Shown one piece after another: positions 48,254-56,463 of a stretch of 61,547 nt of DNA. Source of the stretch: Cyanobium sp. Cruz CV13-4-11 (GTDB lineage: Bacteria; Cyanobacteriota; Cyanobacteriia; PCC-6307; Cyanobiaceae); contig NZ_JAGQCH010000019.1 of the NCBI RefSeq assembly GCF_024346055.1, forward strand, positions 1 to 61,547, read 5' to 3'. Every line of letters starts with the position of its first letter. Position 1 is the stretch's first letter. A model generated the notes under the pieces. The model had not been told where the DNA came from. It worked only from the letters and a program-made list of their open reading frames with translations, and did not search any database. The position numbers and the translations under genes are program-made.

Positions 48254-48562
48254 ATGGCCCGCTCCACCCAGTCCCGCCCCACCGGTTCCGAGACCCCTCT
48301 GCAGCCGAAGAGCCGCCAGAGCCGACGGCGCAGCACGGCGGAACGCAGCGATGTGCTGGTGTCGGCCGTGATCAGCACCTACCTGCTCACCCACCTGCAT
48401 CACGTGCTTCAGCGGGCCGAGTTCGGCGCCCAGCAGGAGGGACGCCAGTCCCTGGCTGCCAACTACGCCCAGCTGCGCAAGGTGCTCTGTCTCGATGCCC
48501 GCAGCATGGAAGACGCCTCCGCCAGCGGCGCCGAGGAGGACCCCAGTCCTCAGGCCGCCTGA
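48254..48562 (+). CDS. Conserved hypothetical protein
   Basis: 102 aa from ATG 48254 (MARSTQSRPTGSET). The first 30 residues are basic and low in complexity (KSRQSRRRSTAERSD), followed by a helical part DVLVSAVISTYLLTHLHHVL and ANYAQLRKVLCLDARSM, then an acidic tail. No known domain. The frame is open further upstream but that part is Pro/Thr-rich and is likely untranslated. Divergent from the RHH gene, with a 214-nt gap between their starts that could hold a shared operator. Confidence 0.6.
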   Translation: MARSTQSRPTGSETPLQPKSRQSRRRSTAERSDVLVSAVISTYLLTHLHHVLQRAEFGAQQEGRQSLAANYAQLRKVLCLDARSMEDASASGAEEDPSPQAA

Positions 48563-48650
48563 TCCGGCCCCATCGCCCCTGACGTTCCACCCGCCGATGG
48601 CTGCGCCGATGGCCCCCAGCCCATAAGGTCAGGGAAGAATCCCGGCCAGG

Positions 48651-48896
48651 ATGACCACCAGCAACGCCACCAACAACGCCGCAGAGCTCTACGGACGCAT
48701 CAGCAACGATGTGGAGCTCACCCAGTCACTGTTCCGTCAGGCCCTGCAGGATCCCAGCGGAGCCCTCAGCAGAATCGTCGCCCTTGGCGAACAGGCGGGC
48801 CTGCCGGTCAGCCCGGAGGAGGTCAAGGCCCATCTGGCCGGCCTCGATGACGGCGCCACCAAGCAGTGGCTGATCAAGGCCCGGGGCGGCCTCTGA
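48651..48896 (+). CDS. Small Nif11-like protein
   Basis: 81 aa. The core ELYGRISNDVELTQSLFRQA then IVALGEQAGLPVSPEEV has the Nif11 pattern: D-x-x-L, a run of helices, then a G-x-x-x-S-x-E-E-V block. A ribosome site (CCAGG) lies just upstream of ATG 48651. The tail is IKARGGL. Nif11-type leaders precede modified peptides in marine picocyanobacteria, but there is no core peptide with Ser/Thr/Cys after the GG here, so a precursor role is not supported. No modification enzyme is in the window. Confidence 0.6.
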   Translation: MTTSNATNNAAELYGRISNDVELTQSLFRQALQDPSGALSRIVALGEQAGLPVSPEEVKAHLAGLDDGATKQWLIKARGGL

Positions 48897-49052
48897 AGCT
48901 CGAGAACGGTGTCCCTCCTGCTGGGGCCGGCGCGGCGGTTCCCGACGCTGGGAGCCCCCCCCCTGGGCCCAGCTGAAGAACAGCCAGTAGCTCGTCAGCG
49001 CCAGGCCCGCCGCCACCACCAGGGCGGCGATCTGCTCAAGGCGCTTGATCAT
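48726..49052 (-). CDS. Possible small single-helix membrane protein
   Basis: From ATG 49052 the frame reads MIKRLEQIAALVVAAGLALT then SYWLFFSWAQ, a plausible short transmembrane protein, followed by a basic stretch (REPPRRPQQEGHRS). The frame continues 170 nt opposite the Nif11-like gene; that tail looks like antisense. A real product may be shorter, ended by an unseen frameshift. Divergent from the ABC-F gene. Low confidence. Confidence 0.35.
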   Translation of the reverse strand: MIKRLEQIAALVVAAGLALTSYWLFFSWAQGGGSQRREPPRRPQQEGHRSRASEAAPGLDQPLLGGAVIEAGQMGLDLLRADRQARLFAKGDDSAEGSAGILQGLTEQ

Positions 49053-49137
49053 TCTGACGACACGACCGAAACGGTCTGTCAGTCTGCAGGACGCCCCGAC
49101 AGGGGATGATGCGCTCACTGCGACCGCTATCCGCTCC

Positions 49138-50877
49138 GTGCTGCGCCTCGAACGCATCGGCAAGATCTACCCCACCGGTGAGGTGCTCAAGGACATCACC
49201 TGGGAAGTCAAGGCGGGGGATCGGATCGGCCTGGTGGGGGTCAACGGGGCCGGTAAATCCACCCAGATGCGCATCATCGCCGGTCTGGAGGAACCCACCA
49301 GCGGCCAGGTGGTGCGCCAGGGGGATCCCCGCATCGCCTACCTGCAGCAGGAGTTCGATGTCGACCTCGCCCGCAGCGTCCGCCAGGAACTGTTCCAGGC
49401 CTTTGGTGAGGCGGCTGAGGTGCTCAACCGGCAACGGCAGGTGGAGGAGGCCATGGCCACCGAGGAGGCCGCCGCGGATCCGGCCCTGCTCGACCGGCTG
49501 ATCGACGACCTCGGCCAGCTGCAGAGCCGATTCGAGGCCCTGCACGGCTACGAGCTCGATGCCCGCATCGACAAGCTGCTGCCCAGCATCGGCTTCACCC
49601 CCGAGACGGCCGAGCGGGTCGTGGGGGACTACTCCGGTGGCTGGCAGATGCGCATCGCCCTGGGCAAGATCCTCCTGCAGGAGCCGGATCTGCTGCTCCT
49701 CGACGAACCCACCAACCACCTGGACGTCGAAACGATCCAGTGGCTGGAGAGTTATCTGGTGGATCAGACGGTTCCCCTGGTGGTGATCAGCCACGACCGG
49801 GCCTTTCTCGATCGGGTCTGCAACCAGATCGTCGAGACCGAGCGGGGCGTCTCGCGGACCTACCTGGGCAACTACAGCCAGCATCTCGAGCAGAAGGCCC
49901 TGGAGCGGGAGGCCGGCCAGGCGGCGTTCGAGCGTCAGCAGAAGGAACTGAGCAGCCAACAGGCCTACATCGACCGCTTCCGGGCCAGTGCGACGCGCAG
50001 CACCCAGGCCAAGAGCCGCGAGAAGCTGCTCGACAAGGTGGAGCGGATCGAGGCGCCGCTGGAGTCGGTGAGCGGGCCGCGGTTCGCCTTTCCCCCCGCC
50101 CCCCGCTCGGGTCGGGTGGTGGCGGCGATCGAGAACCTCACCCATGGCTACGACGACCAGATTCTGTTTCTGGGGGCGAATTTGGAGGTGGAGCGCGGCG
50201 ATCGGATCGCCTTCGTCGGCCCGAACGGAGCCGGGAAATCCACCCTGCTGCGGCTGGTGATGGGCTACGAGCTTCCCCTGGAGGGCCAGGCGGGCCTGGG
50301 GGAGCATCACGTGGTGGCGGGCTACTTCGAGCAGAACCAGGCAGAGGCCCTGGATCTGGCCAAATCGGTGATCGACACCCTGTTTGAGGCCGTTCCCGAC
50401 TGGACCCAGACCCAGGTGCGGTCCCTGCTGGGCAGCTTCGGCTTCAGCAACGAGTCGGTCTTCAAGCCGGTGGAAAAGCTGAGTGGCGGCGAGAAGGCCC
50501 GGCTGGCCCTGGCCCTGATGCTGCTCACCCCCTGCAACCTGCTGGTGCTCGATGAGCCCACCAACCACCTCGACATCCCCGCCAAACAGATGCTTGAGGA
50601 GGCCCTGATGGCCTACGAGGGGGCGGCCCTGCTGGTCTCCCACGACCGCTTCTTCATCGGCCGGGTGGCCAACCGGATCGTGGAGGTGCGCGACGGCGAA
50701 CTGGTGCTCTATCGCGGCGACTACGCCTACTACCAGGAAAAGAAACGCGAGGAGGTTGAGGAGAACGAGCGCTTGGCGCAGGAGCAGAAGCTGGCCGCCA
50801 AACGCCAGGAGCAGCGTCAGAAGCAGCGGGCCAAGTCGGCCGCGAAGGCCGGGGGCAAGGCCGGCAACGGCGGCTGA
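49138..50877 (+). CDS. ABC-F family ATPase
   Basis: 579 aa cytosolic protein with two ABC domains and no membrane part, of the ribosome-associated translation-factor type (Uup/EttA/YdiF). Domain 1: Walker A VGVNGAGKSTQM, signature YSGGWQMR, Walker B LLLLDEPTNHLD, His switch VVISHDRAFLD. Linker helices (RASATRSTQAKSREKLLDK). Domain 2: Walker A VGPNGAGKSTLL, signature LSGGEKARLALAL, Walker B LLVLDEPTNHLD, switch SHDRFFIG. The C terminus is Lys/Glu/Gln-rich and ends in a basic Gly-rich tail. Start GTG 49138 gives VLRLERIGKIYPTGEVL; an upstream TTG is less likely. Confidence 0.93.
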   Translation: MLRLERIGKIYPTGEVLKDITWEVKAGDRIGLVGVNGAGKSTQMRIIAGLEEPTSGQVVRQGDPRIAYLQQEFDVDLARSVRQELFQAFGEAAEVLNRQRQVEEAMATEEAAADPALLDRLIDDLGQLQSRFEALHGYELDARIDKLLPSIGFTPETAERVVGDYSGGWQMRIALGKILLQEPDLLLLDEPTNHLDVETIQWLESYLVDQTVPLVVISHDRAFLDRVCNQIVETERGVSRTYLGNYSQHLEQKALEREAGQAAFERQQKELSSQQAYIDRFRASATRSTQAKSREKLLDKVERIEAPLESVSGPRFAFPPAPRSGRVVAAIENLTHGYDDQILFLGANLEVERGDRIAFVGPNGAGKSTLLRLVMGYELPLEGQAGLGEHHVVAGYFEQNQAEALDLAKSVIDTLFEAVPDWTQTQVRSLLGSFGFSNESVFKPVEKLSGGEKARLALALMLLTPCNLLVLDEPTNHLDIPAKQMLEEALMAYEGAALLVSHDRFFIGRVANRIVEVRDGELVLYRGDYAYYQEKKREEVEENERLAQEQKLAAKRQEQRQKQRAKSAAKAGGKAGNGG

Positions 50878-50988
50878 GGAGGCGGGAGAAAATACAACTT
50901 CATGGTTCCCTAGGCAGGAAGACTCATTTCTCTGGTGTCGCGCGATCTGTGTGCATAGTCTGACAAGGTCACCCATCCAGGAGCAGCG

Positions 50989-51153
50989 ATGACCATCCAG
51001 AACGTCGTCACCGAGGGCTGGACCGCCGAGCGGGAGGAAACGGCCGGCACCAGCGATTCGATGGAGGTGTACTTCGAGTGCATCACCACCTGCTCCCTGG
51101 AGGATGGGGAGTGCGTCACCCGCTGCGTTGAAGAGCTCCGCGAGCGCCACTGA
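50989..51153 (+). CDS. Twin CX3C miniprotein
   Basis: 54 aa from ATG 50989, with CAGGAG 7 nt before it. The protein is MTIQNVVTEGWTAEREETAG then a Glu-rich middle and the segment FECITTCSLEDGECVTRCVEE. Two CX3C motifs are spaced C-X3-C-X6-C-X3-C, enough for two disulfides or one metal site. A CATAGT box at 50954-50959 could be a -10 element. It stands alone between the ABC-F ATPase and another small gene. I know of no firm function. Strong ribosome site and dense Cys pattern support it being real. Confidence 0.65.
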   Translation: MTIQNVVTEGWTAEREETAGTSDSMEVYFECITTCSLEDGECVTRCVEELRERH

Positions 51154-51171
51154 CGGAAGCGCCACTGACGG
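51143..51171 (+). repeat. 14-nt direct repeat spanning the stop of the CX3C miniprotein
   Basis: AGCGCCACTGACGG occurs at 51143-51156 and again at 51158-51171, one base apart. The first copy contains the TGA stop of the miniprotein gene, so the duplication also copied the stop codon. It looks like recent slippage. Confidence 0.75.
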
Positions 51172-51361
51172 GGCTTGGCCCTGATGGGGATGGTCCTTTC
51201 CCTATCGCTGCGCAGGGCCGGCGACAAGAGGGAACGGACCAGAGGCAAGGGTTGAGCGGATTTCCTGACCAGGGCATAGGCCCTGTAACAGCCGCTACGT
51301 GACATCTTGAAACAGTTTGTAGCTTTGGGACGGTCAGAAACGCCCCATCGCGCCTCCCACC

Positions 51362-51631
51362 ATGTCCGAACCCCTCGCGCTCAGCCTCGGTCAGAAATTC
51401 GAGCTCGAGCGCATGACCCGGGCCATCGATGCCACTGGGGATCCCCAGGTCCTGCGGGGTCTGGCCAAGCAATTGCTGCAGGCCTGGCAGAGCCAGAAGG
51501 CGGCCACCCAATGGGTGATGCGGCAGCAGCTGGGTGCACCGGCCCGCTTCGGCGCCGAACTCGCCGTGGATTCCGGCCTGCTTGACGCCCTGCGTCCGGA
51601 CGCTGGCAAAGGGGGCATGGACATCCTCTGA
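51362..51631 (+). CDS. Conserved small hypothetical protein
   Basis: 89 aa from ATG 51362 (MSEPLALSLGQKFELERMTR). All-helical with a repeated Gln/Ala character (AKQLLQAWQSQKAATQWVMR) and no Cys or membrane segment. The layout resembles small cyanobacterial proteins conserved beside genes of photosynthesis, but I cannot name the family. Before it, 51154-51361 holds no gene; a short hairpin CAGGGC/GCCCTG is at about 51277-51292. Function unknown. Confidence 0.65.
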   Translation: MSEPLALSLGQKFELERMTRAIDATGDPQVLRGLAKQLLQAWQSQKAATQWVMRQQLGAPARFGAELAVDSGLLDALRPDAGKGGMDIL

Positions 51632-51690
51632 GTTCTGCCCAGAGGCCTATCCGTGGCCCGGCCCCGAGGTGGCGGGGTCGGGCCACTCCC

Positions 51691-52851
51691 TCATCCCTGA
51701 CGCAACGCAGCCATATCCCCTGGCACCAGGCGCAGGTTCAGCGTCGCCCCCTGACGGTTCACCGTCAGGTTGAGCGTTCCTCCCACCCCGGCCCGCTCCA
51801 CGGCGGTGATCACCTGGGAAGGATCCTTCACTGCAGCCCCCTGGGCAGCAACGATCACGTCACCGGTCCTGAGGCCGCCCCGGTCCGCCGGTCCGTTGGG
51901 TTGCACGGAAACCACGACCGCACCCCGGCCCGAACCCTGGCCACTGGCCGCCCTGACCTCATCAAGACCCACCCCGATCATCGGATGGGTGGCACGACCG
52001 GTCGCCACCAGCTCATTGACGATGCTGCGGGCACGGTTGATCGGGATGGCGAAGCCCAGACCCGCCCCCGGTCCTGAGCGCACGAGGGTGTTGATCCCCA
52101 CCACCTCCCCATCGGCGTTGAGCAGCGGTCCGCCGGAGTTGCCGGGGTTGATGGCGGCATCGGTCTGGATCAGATCCAGCCGCTTGTCGGTGATGCCCAG
52201 CTTGCTGGCATTGCGGTTCAAGCTGCTGATGATCCCCAGGGTGACCGTGTTATCGAGGCCGAAGGGATTCCCCACTGCGATCGCCCAGTCCCCCACCTGC
52301 AGGGCATCGGAGTTACCCAAGGGAGCCACGGGCCAGGGTCCTGCCCCCACCAGCCGCACCACGGCCAGGTCGGTGAGCTTGTCGAGGCCCACGACCCGGC
52401 CCTCGTAGCGCCGGCCATTCTCCAGACCCACGGTCACCCGGTCGATCTGATCCACCACGTGGGCGTTGGTGAGCACCAGGCCATCGGACTGCAGGATCAC
52501 CCCACTGCCCTGGCCCCGCTCGGTGCGCCGCGAGGGCGCCCCCTGCTGGGGGATGCCGAAGAACTGACGGAACAGGGGGTCATTCATCAGACCCGGCGGC
52601 AGGCCGCCACCGCCGCCGGCGGATTGCACCGTGCGCTCCGTGTCAATGGTGACCACGGCCGGGCCGGCCCGGCGGATCGCCGCCGCCACGAAGGATTGCC
52701 GCCCGAGCACGGCCCCGGCTGGCTGGGCGAGGCCGGGGGGGGTCAGGGTCGGGCTGATCAGGGCCGTGGTCGCCATGACCGTGGCCGTGGCCGCCGCCGT
52801 GGCCGTGGCAAGCCCGGCGGCGGCCACGGCAAGAACGCGGGAGGAAGGCAT
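51691..52851 (-). CDS. HtrA/Deg-family serine protease
   Basis: 386 aa from ATG 52851 ([13 protein letters not shown]). An Ala/Thr-rich hydrophobic N terminus acts as signal or anchor for the periplasm or lumen. Trypsin-like domain: catalytic His in [10 protein letters not shown], Asp in [10 protein letters not shown], Ser in [15 protein letters not shown]. One PDZ domain from about residue 290: [33 protein letters not shown]. This matches the HhoA/HhoB/HtrA type of cyanobacterial proteases; which one is not clear. GTG at 52887 is a possible longer start. Confidence 0.92.
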   Translation of the reverse strand: MPSSRVLAVAAAGLATATAAATATVMATTALISPTLTPPGLAQPAGAVLGRQSFVAAAIRRAGPAVVTIDTERTVQSAGGGGGLPPGLMNDPLFRQFFGIPQQGAPSRRTERGQGSGVILQSDGLVLTNAHVVDQIDRVTVGLENGRRYEGRVVGLDKLTDLAVVRLVGAGPWPVAPLGNSDALQVGDWAIAVGNPFGLDNTVTLGIISSLNRNASKLGITDKRLDLIQTDAAINPGNSGGPLLNADGEVVGINTLVRSGPGAGLGFAIPINRARSIVNELVATGRATHPMIGVGLDEVRAASGQGSGRGAVVVSVQPNGPADRGGLRTGDVIVAAQGAAVKDPSQVITAVERAGVGGTLNLTVNRQGATLNLRLVPGDMAALRQG

Positions 52852-52886
52852 CGCGAAAAGGATCAGCAGTAACAAAACCGTAGACA

Positions 52887-52912
52887 CCTCCCCGGAAAGG
52901 AGAAAGGGGAGG
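52887..52912 (-). promoter_or_regulatory. Hairpin in the leader of the HtrA-family gene
   Basis: CCTCCCC at 52887-52893 and GGGGAGG at 52906-52912 pair with a 12-nt loop. On the minus strand it lies 36 nt upstream of the ATG, or right at the GTG if that is used. It could be a leader structure; no function is shown. Confidence 0.35.
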
Positions 52913-52958
52913 CAAACCGGCCTGATCGGCTAGGATTTGTAAACTTTCTTATCGGGTC

Positions 52959-53063
52959 ATGGACACCAGCCGCCTGCTCCTGGCTTTTCTCGCCTTCGGA
53001 GCCGCATGCACCTCCCTCTGGGCCTGGATGCTGGCCACCGCCACCGCTCCTTCAGACGGGTGA
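52959..53063 (+). CDS. Small single-helix membrane protein
   Basis: 34 aa: MDTSRLLLAFLAFGAAC, then a hydrophobic continuation and a Thr/Ala tail ending APSDG. Almost the whole protein is one transmembrane helix. A TAGGAT box is about 28 nt upstream. It is 42 nt ahead of the DUF2973-like gene and on the same strand, so co-transcription is likely. No family name known. Confidence 0.5.
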   Translation: MDTSRLLLAFLAFGAACTSLWAWMLATATAPSDG

Positions 53064-53105
53064 TGATGGGGGAGACTCCGCGGCATGCGGGGTTCCCATC
53101 GCGCC

Positions 53106-53396
53106 ATGACTTCCCTCCTCTCGCAGATCTTCCCGATCCTTTATGGGGCCTGCTTTGTTCTGCTTCTCTGGCAGGCGTTCCGGGTCATGGGACGGGGGTT
53201 CGGCGCCGTTCCAAGGCCAGGCGATCCGGGGACGGCCACGACCGACCAAGGCGGCCCGATCGGTGATCGCACCGGTCGGCTCACCATCCATCCGGAGCTC
53301 CTCGACGCCGATGGCCAGCTCACCCAGGAAGATCTCCTGACGATCCGTTTCAGTGGCGACAACGAGCAGCCCGCCTTCCCAGCCGATCCGAACTGA
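53106..53396 (+). CDS. DUF2973-like small membrane protein
   Basis: 96 aa from ATG 53106 (MTSLLSQIFPILYGACFVLL). One N-terminal transmembrane helix, then a polar region and the conserved end RLTIHPELLDADGQLTQEDLL. The helix plus HPELLD...G.....LL pattern is that of DUF2973, a cyanobacterial protein of unknown role often next to DUF2605. No DUF2605 is visible here. A start 7 codons upstream (ATG 53085) is possible. Assignment from recall. Confidence 0.6.
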   Translation: MTSLLSQIFPILYGACFVLLLWQAFRVMGRGFGAVPRPGDPGTATTDQGGPIGDRTGRLTIHPELLDADGQLTQEDLLTIRFSGDNEQPAFPADPN

Positions 53397-53457
53397 CCAC
53401 CCCTGGCCGGCCGCTGAATAGGCTCCCTGAGGTGAACGCGCTCAAAGGCGGAGATCG

Positions 53458-53844
53458 ATGGTGGATCAGAGAACGCGAATCGTGGCGGCCGTGCTCGGGG
53501 CACTGAAACTGCCACCTCGTTTTCGCCTCAAGATGGTGAAGGACGATCCCATCCGGCTCGAGCTGACCATCACCCCGTCCTACGGGAAGGATCCGATCCT
53601 GGTGGGCATCGTCGAATCCCAGGACCTGGTGGCCCGGCGGGATCGGGAGGGCCGGATTCCCCGCGATCTCCAGGGCACCTGGGACTGGACGGTGCGTCAC
53701 GGCAAAGTCACCACCGGGGGCTGGAACCCCTATCTCAAGGAGGCCCTCCAGACCATGTTCGAAACGGGCCTGCCGGCGATCGTCTACGAGGAAACCACCG
53801 GTGAGGCTTACCACCCGGTGGACGGCCTCCGCCACGTGCGCTGA
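53458..53844 (+). CDS. Conserved hypothetical protein upstream of hrpB
   Basis: 128 aa from ATG 53458 with GGAG 7 nt before it. Soluble, beta-rich with basic and aromatic residues: RFRLKMVKDDPIRLELTI, WDWTVRHGKVTTGGWNPY and VYEETTGEAYHPVDG. No known domain. Its TGA (53842-53844) lies within CTGA, where the hrpB frame begins, suggesting coupled translation. Function unknown. Confidence 0.65.
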   Translation: MVDQRTRIVAAVLGALKLPPRFRLKMVKDDPIRLELTITPSYGKDPILVGIVESQDLVARRDREGRIPRDLQGTWDWTVRHGKVTTGGWNPYLKEALQTMFETGLPAIVYEETTGEAYHPVDGLRHVR

Positions 53845-56420
53845 CGTCGCCCCTGCCCATTGACGGCCGCCTCGCGGCCATCACCGCCGCCCTTGGGCCC
53901 GGGGCCACCCTGCTGCTGCAGGCCGAACCCGGCGCGGGCAAAACCACCCGGGTCCCCCTGGCCCTGCTGGAGCGCTTCGGCCAGGAGGGTCGGCTGCTGA
54001 TGCTGGAGCCGCGCCGGCTGGCGGCCCGCTCCGCCGCCGAGCGCCTGGCGGCCAATCTGGGCGAACCCCTCGGCGGCCGGGTGGGTTACAGCGTCCGGCT
54101 GGAATCGCGCACCTCGGCGGACACCCGTCTGGAGGTGGTCACCGCCGGCCTGTTCCTGCGCCGGCTCCAAGCCGATCCTGCCCTCGAAGGGGTGGCCTGC
54201 GTGATCTTTGACGAATTCCATGAGCGGCAGGCCGAGGCGGATCTGGCCCTGGCCCTGGTGCGTCAGGCCCGCAGCCTGCTGCGCCCGGAGCTGCGGCTGC
54301 TGGTGATGTCGGCCACCCTCGACCTGGAACCTTTGGCCGCCGAGCTGGATGGGGCCAGCGTGATCAGCTGCGAGGGCCGCAGCCATCCGGTCACGGTCGC
54401 CTACCAACCGCCGCGCCAGGAGGAGCGGCTGGAGCGCCAGGTGCTGCGGGCCCTCGAAGGCCACTGGCTGGACCAGCCCCAGCCCCGGGGCACCGTGCTG
54501 GTCTTCCTGCCGGGCCTCGGGGAGCTGGAAACGACGCGCCGGGCCATCGAAGCCACCGCCTGGGGTGCCGACGTCGACTGCGTTCTGCTGCATGGCCAAC
54601 TGCCGCTGGCGGCCCAGGGCCGGGCCATCGCGGCGACCCAGCAGGCGGCCGGCAAGGTGGTGCTGGCCACGGCGGTGGCGGAGAGTTCGCTCACGATCGC
54701 GGGGGTGACCCTGGTGATCGACAGCGGCCTGAGCCGCCTGAGCCGCTTCGATCCGGCCACGGGCATGGACGGCCTGGTCACCCAGCCCGCCAGCCAGGCC
54801 AGTGCCGAACAGCGCCGCGGCCGGGCCGGACGGCTTGGCCCCGGCCATTGCCTGCGGCTCTGGTCCCCGGCGGAACAGCAGCGGCGCCCTGCCTTCGATC
54901 CCCCGGAACTGCTGGAGGTCGATCCTCTGCCGATCGCCCTGCAGCTGGCGGAATGGGGTGGCGCAGCGGACGACACGCTGCCCTGGATCACGGCGCCCCC
55001 TCGCCGGTCCCTTGAGGAGGCCCGCAGCCTGCTGCGGCAGCTGGGGGCCATCGATGGCGGCGGGCGTATCACCGGCCACGGGCGAGCGATGGCCCGGCTG
55101 GGGGTCCATCCCCGCCTGGCCCACATGCTGCTGCGGGCCAGGGAACGGGGCTGGGAGTCCCTGGCCAGTGCCATGGCCGTGCTGCTGAGCGAACGGGATC
55201 CCCTCGATCGCCGCGAGGCGGGCAGCGATCTGATGCGGCGGCTCGACTGGCTGCGGCGCGGTGATGCCGGACCCGGGGGTGCCGGCCGCACGGGCTCCCG
55301 GCGTCCCTGGCGAGATCTCCAATCCCAGCTGCTGCGCCAGCTCACGGACAGCCATGGCCCACACCCTTCGGCAGCCAGCCGCTCGGGCCGCGATGCCGCC
55401 TCCGGCTCCGAGGATGCCCAGGCGGCCCAGTTGCTGGGCTGGGCCTACCCGGAGCGGCTGGCCCTCGGCCGGGGCCGGGGCCGGGGGGATGGGCGCTTTC
55501 TGATGCGCAGCGGTCGCGGCGCCGTTCTGCCCCCGGGGGACCCCCTCACCGGCACTGAAGCCCTGGCGATTGCCAGCGTCGACGGCCAGGGCCAGGAGGC
55601 CCGGGTGCGGCTGGCGGTGGCCGTCTCCCGTCAGGGGCTGGAGGAGCTGCTGGCGGACGGGGTCGAGGAGTGCACCGAAGCCCGCTGGGATGGCCACGAC
55701 CAGCGGGTGCGCTGCGAACGGCTGCGGCGCGCCGGGGCGCTGGTGCTGGAGCGTCGCCCCTGGCCCGAAGCCACAGGGGAGGTGGTGGAGCGGGCGCTGC
55801 TGGAGGGTCTGGAAAGTCTGGGCTTGGAAGTGCTGCCCTGGAGCCGCAGCAGTCGCCAGCTGCAGCAGCGTCTGATGCTGGCCCACCGCCACCTGGGGGC
55901 GCCCTGGCCCGACCGTTCGCCGGAGCGGCTGCAGCAGGATCCGGGTTCGTGGCTGGGGGCCCACCTGGGCGGCCTGAGCAGTCTTCAGGATCTGCAGCGA
56001 CTGGACCTGCCAGAGATCCTCTGGGGCGATCTGGACTGGCCCCTGCGCCAGGAGCTGGAGCGGCTGTTGCCCCTCACCCAGCCGGTCCCATCCGGCCGTC
56101 GGGTGCCGTTGGACTACGGCAGTGGCACCCCGGTGCTGGCGGTGAAGCTGCAGGAGATGTTCGGCTGCCTCGAAGGGCCGACGGTGCTGGATGGCCGACT
56201 GGCGGTGAGGGTGGAGTTGCTGTCACCGGCAGGACGCCCGGCGGCGGTCACCAGCGACCTGGCCGGCTTCTGGAGCCAGGGCTACGCCGAGGTGCGCCGG
56301 GAGCTGCGCGGCCGTTACCCCCGCCACCCCTGGCCCGAGGATCCCCGCCAGGGCATCGCCAGTGCCCGCACCAAGGCCGCCCTGGCGCGGGAGGGGCGCG
56401 GCCAGGCCCCGGAGCGTTGA
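53841..56420 (+). CDS. hrpB: ATP-dependent RNA helicase HrpB
   Basis: DEAH-box helicase, about 859 aa. Walker A AEPGAGKTTRVPLALL lies upstream of the first ATG (54000), so the protein must start earlier. The frame back to TGA 53802 has no ATG, GTG or TTG; CTG 53841, overlapping the upstream stop as CTGA, gives LTSPLPIDGRLAAITAAL, the usual HrpB N terminus. Other motifs: DEFHER, MSATLD, LVFLPGLGELE, QRRGRAGRLGPG. The C-terminal HrpB_C block RVPLDYGSGTPVLAVKLQEMFG is intact. Length matches the family (820-850). Role in RNA metabolism; the substrate is unknown. Confidence 0.9.
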   Translation: MTSPLPIDGRLAAITAALGPGATLLLQAEPGAGKTTRVPLALLERFGQEGRLLMLEPRRLAARSAAERLAANLGEPLGGRVGYSVRLESRTSADTRLEVVTAGLFLRRLQADPALEGVACVIFDEFHERQAEADLALALVRQARSLLRPELRLLVMSATLDLEPLAAELDGASVISCEGRSHPVTVAYQPPRQEERLERQVLRALEGHWLDQPQPRGTVLVFLPGLGELETTRRAIEATAWGADVDCVLLHGQLPLAAQGRAIAATQQAAGKVVLATAVAESSLTIAGVTLVIDSGLSRLSRFDPATGMDGLVTQPASQASAEQRRGRAGRLGPGHCLRLWSPAEQQRRPAFDPPELLEVDPLPIALQLAEWGGAADDTLPWITAPPRRSLEEARSLLRQLGAIDGGGRITGHGRAMARLGVHPRLAHMLLRARERGWESLASAMAVLLSERDPLDRREAGSDLMRRLDWLRRGDAGPGGAGRTGSRRPWRDLQSQLLRQLTDSHGPHPSAASRSGRDAASGSEDAQAAQLLGWAYPERLALGRGRGRGDGRFLMRSGRGAVLPPGDPLTGTEALAIASVDGQGQEARVRLAVAVSRQGLEELLADGVEECTEARWDGHDQRVRCERLRRAGALVLERRPWPEATGEVVERALLEGLESLGLEVLPWSRSSRQLQQRLMLAHRHLGAPWPDRSPERLQQDPGSWLGAHLGGLSSLQDLQRLDLPEILWGDLDWPLRQELERLLPLTQPVPSGRRVPLDYGSGTPVLAVKLQEMFGCLEGPTVLDGRLAVRVELLSPAGRPAAVTSDLAGFWSQGYAEVRRELRGRYPRHPWPEDPRQGIASARTKAALAREGRGQAPER

Positions 56421-56463
56421 TCCAGCCGGCGTGCCCAGACGAAGCCCCCTGGGGCGAGGTCCT

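Noticed and set aside
49036..51165. A 709-codon minus-strand frame opposite the ABC-F gene
   Set aside because: Low-complexity antisense shadow; the forward frame has two complete ABC domains.
51154..51361. Small RNA or tRNA between the CX3C protein and the next gene
   Set aside because: A short hairpin is present, but no conserved tRNA or known RNA motif can be named.
53808..55964. A 718-codon minus-strand frame opposite hrpB
   Set aside because: Antisense composition only; hrpB motifs are clear on the plus strand.
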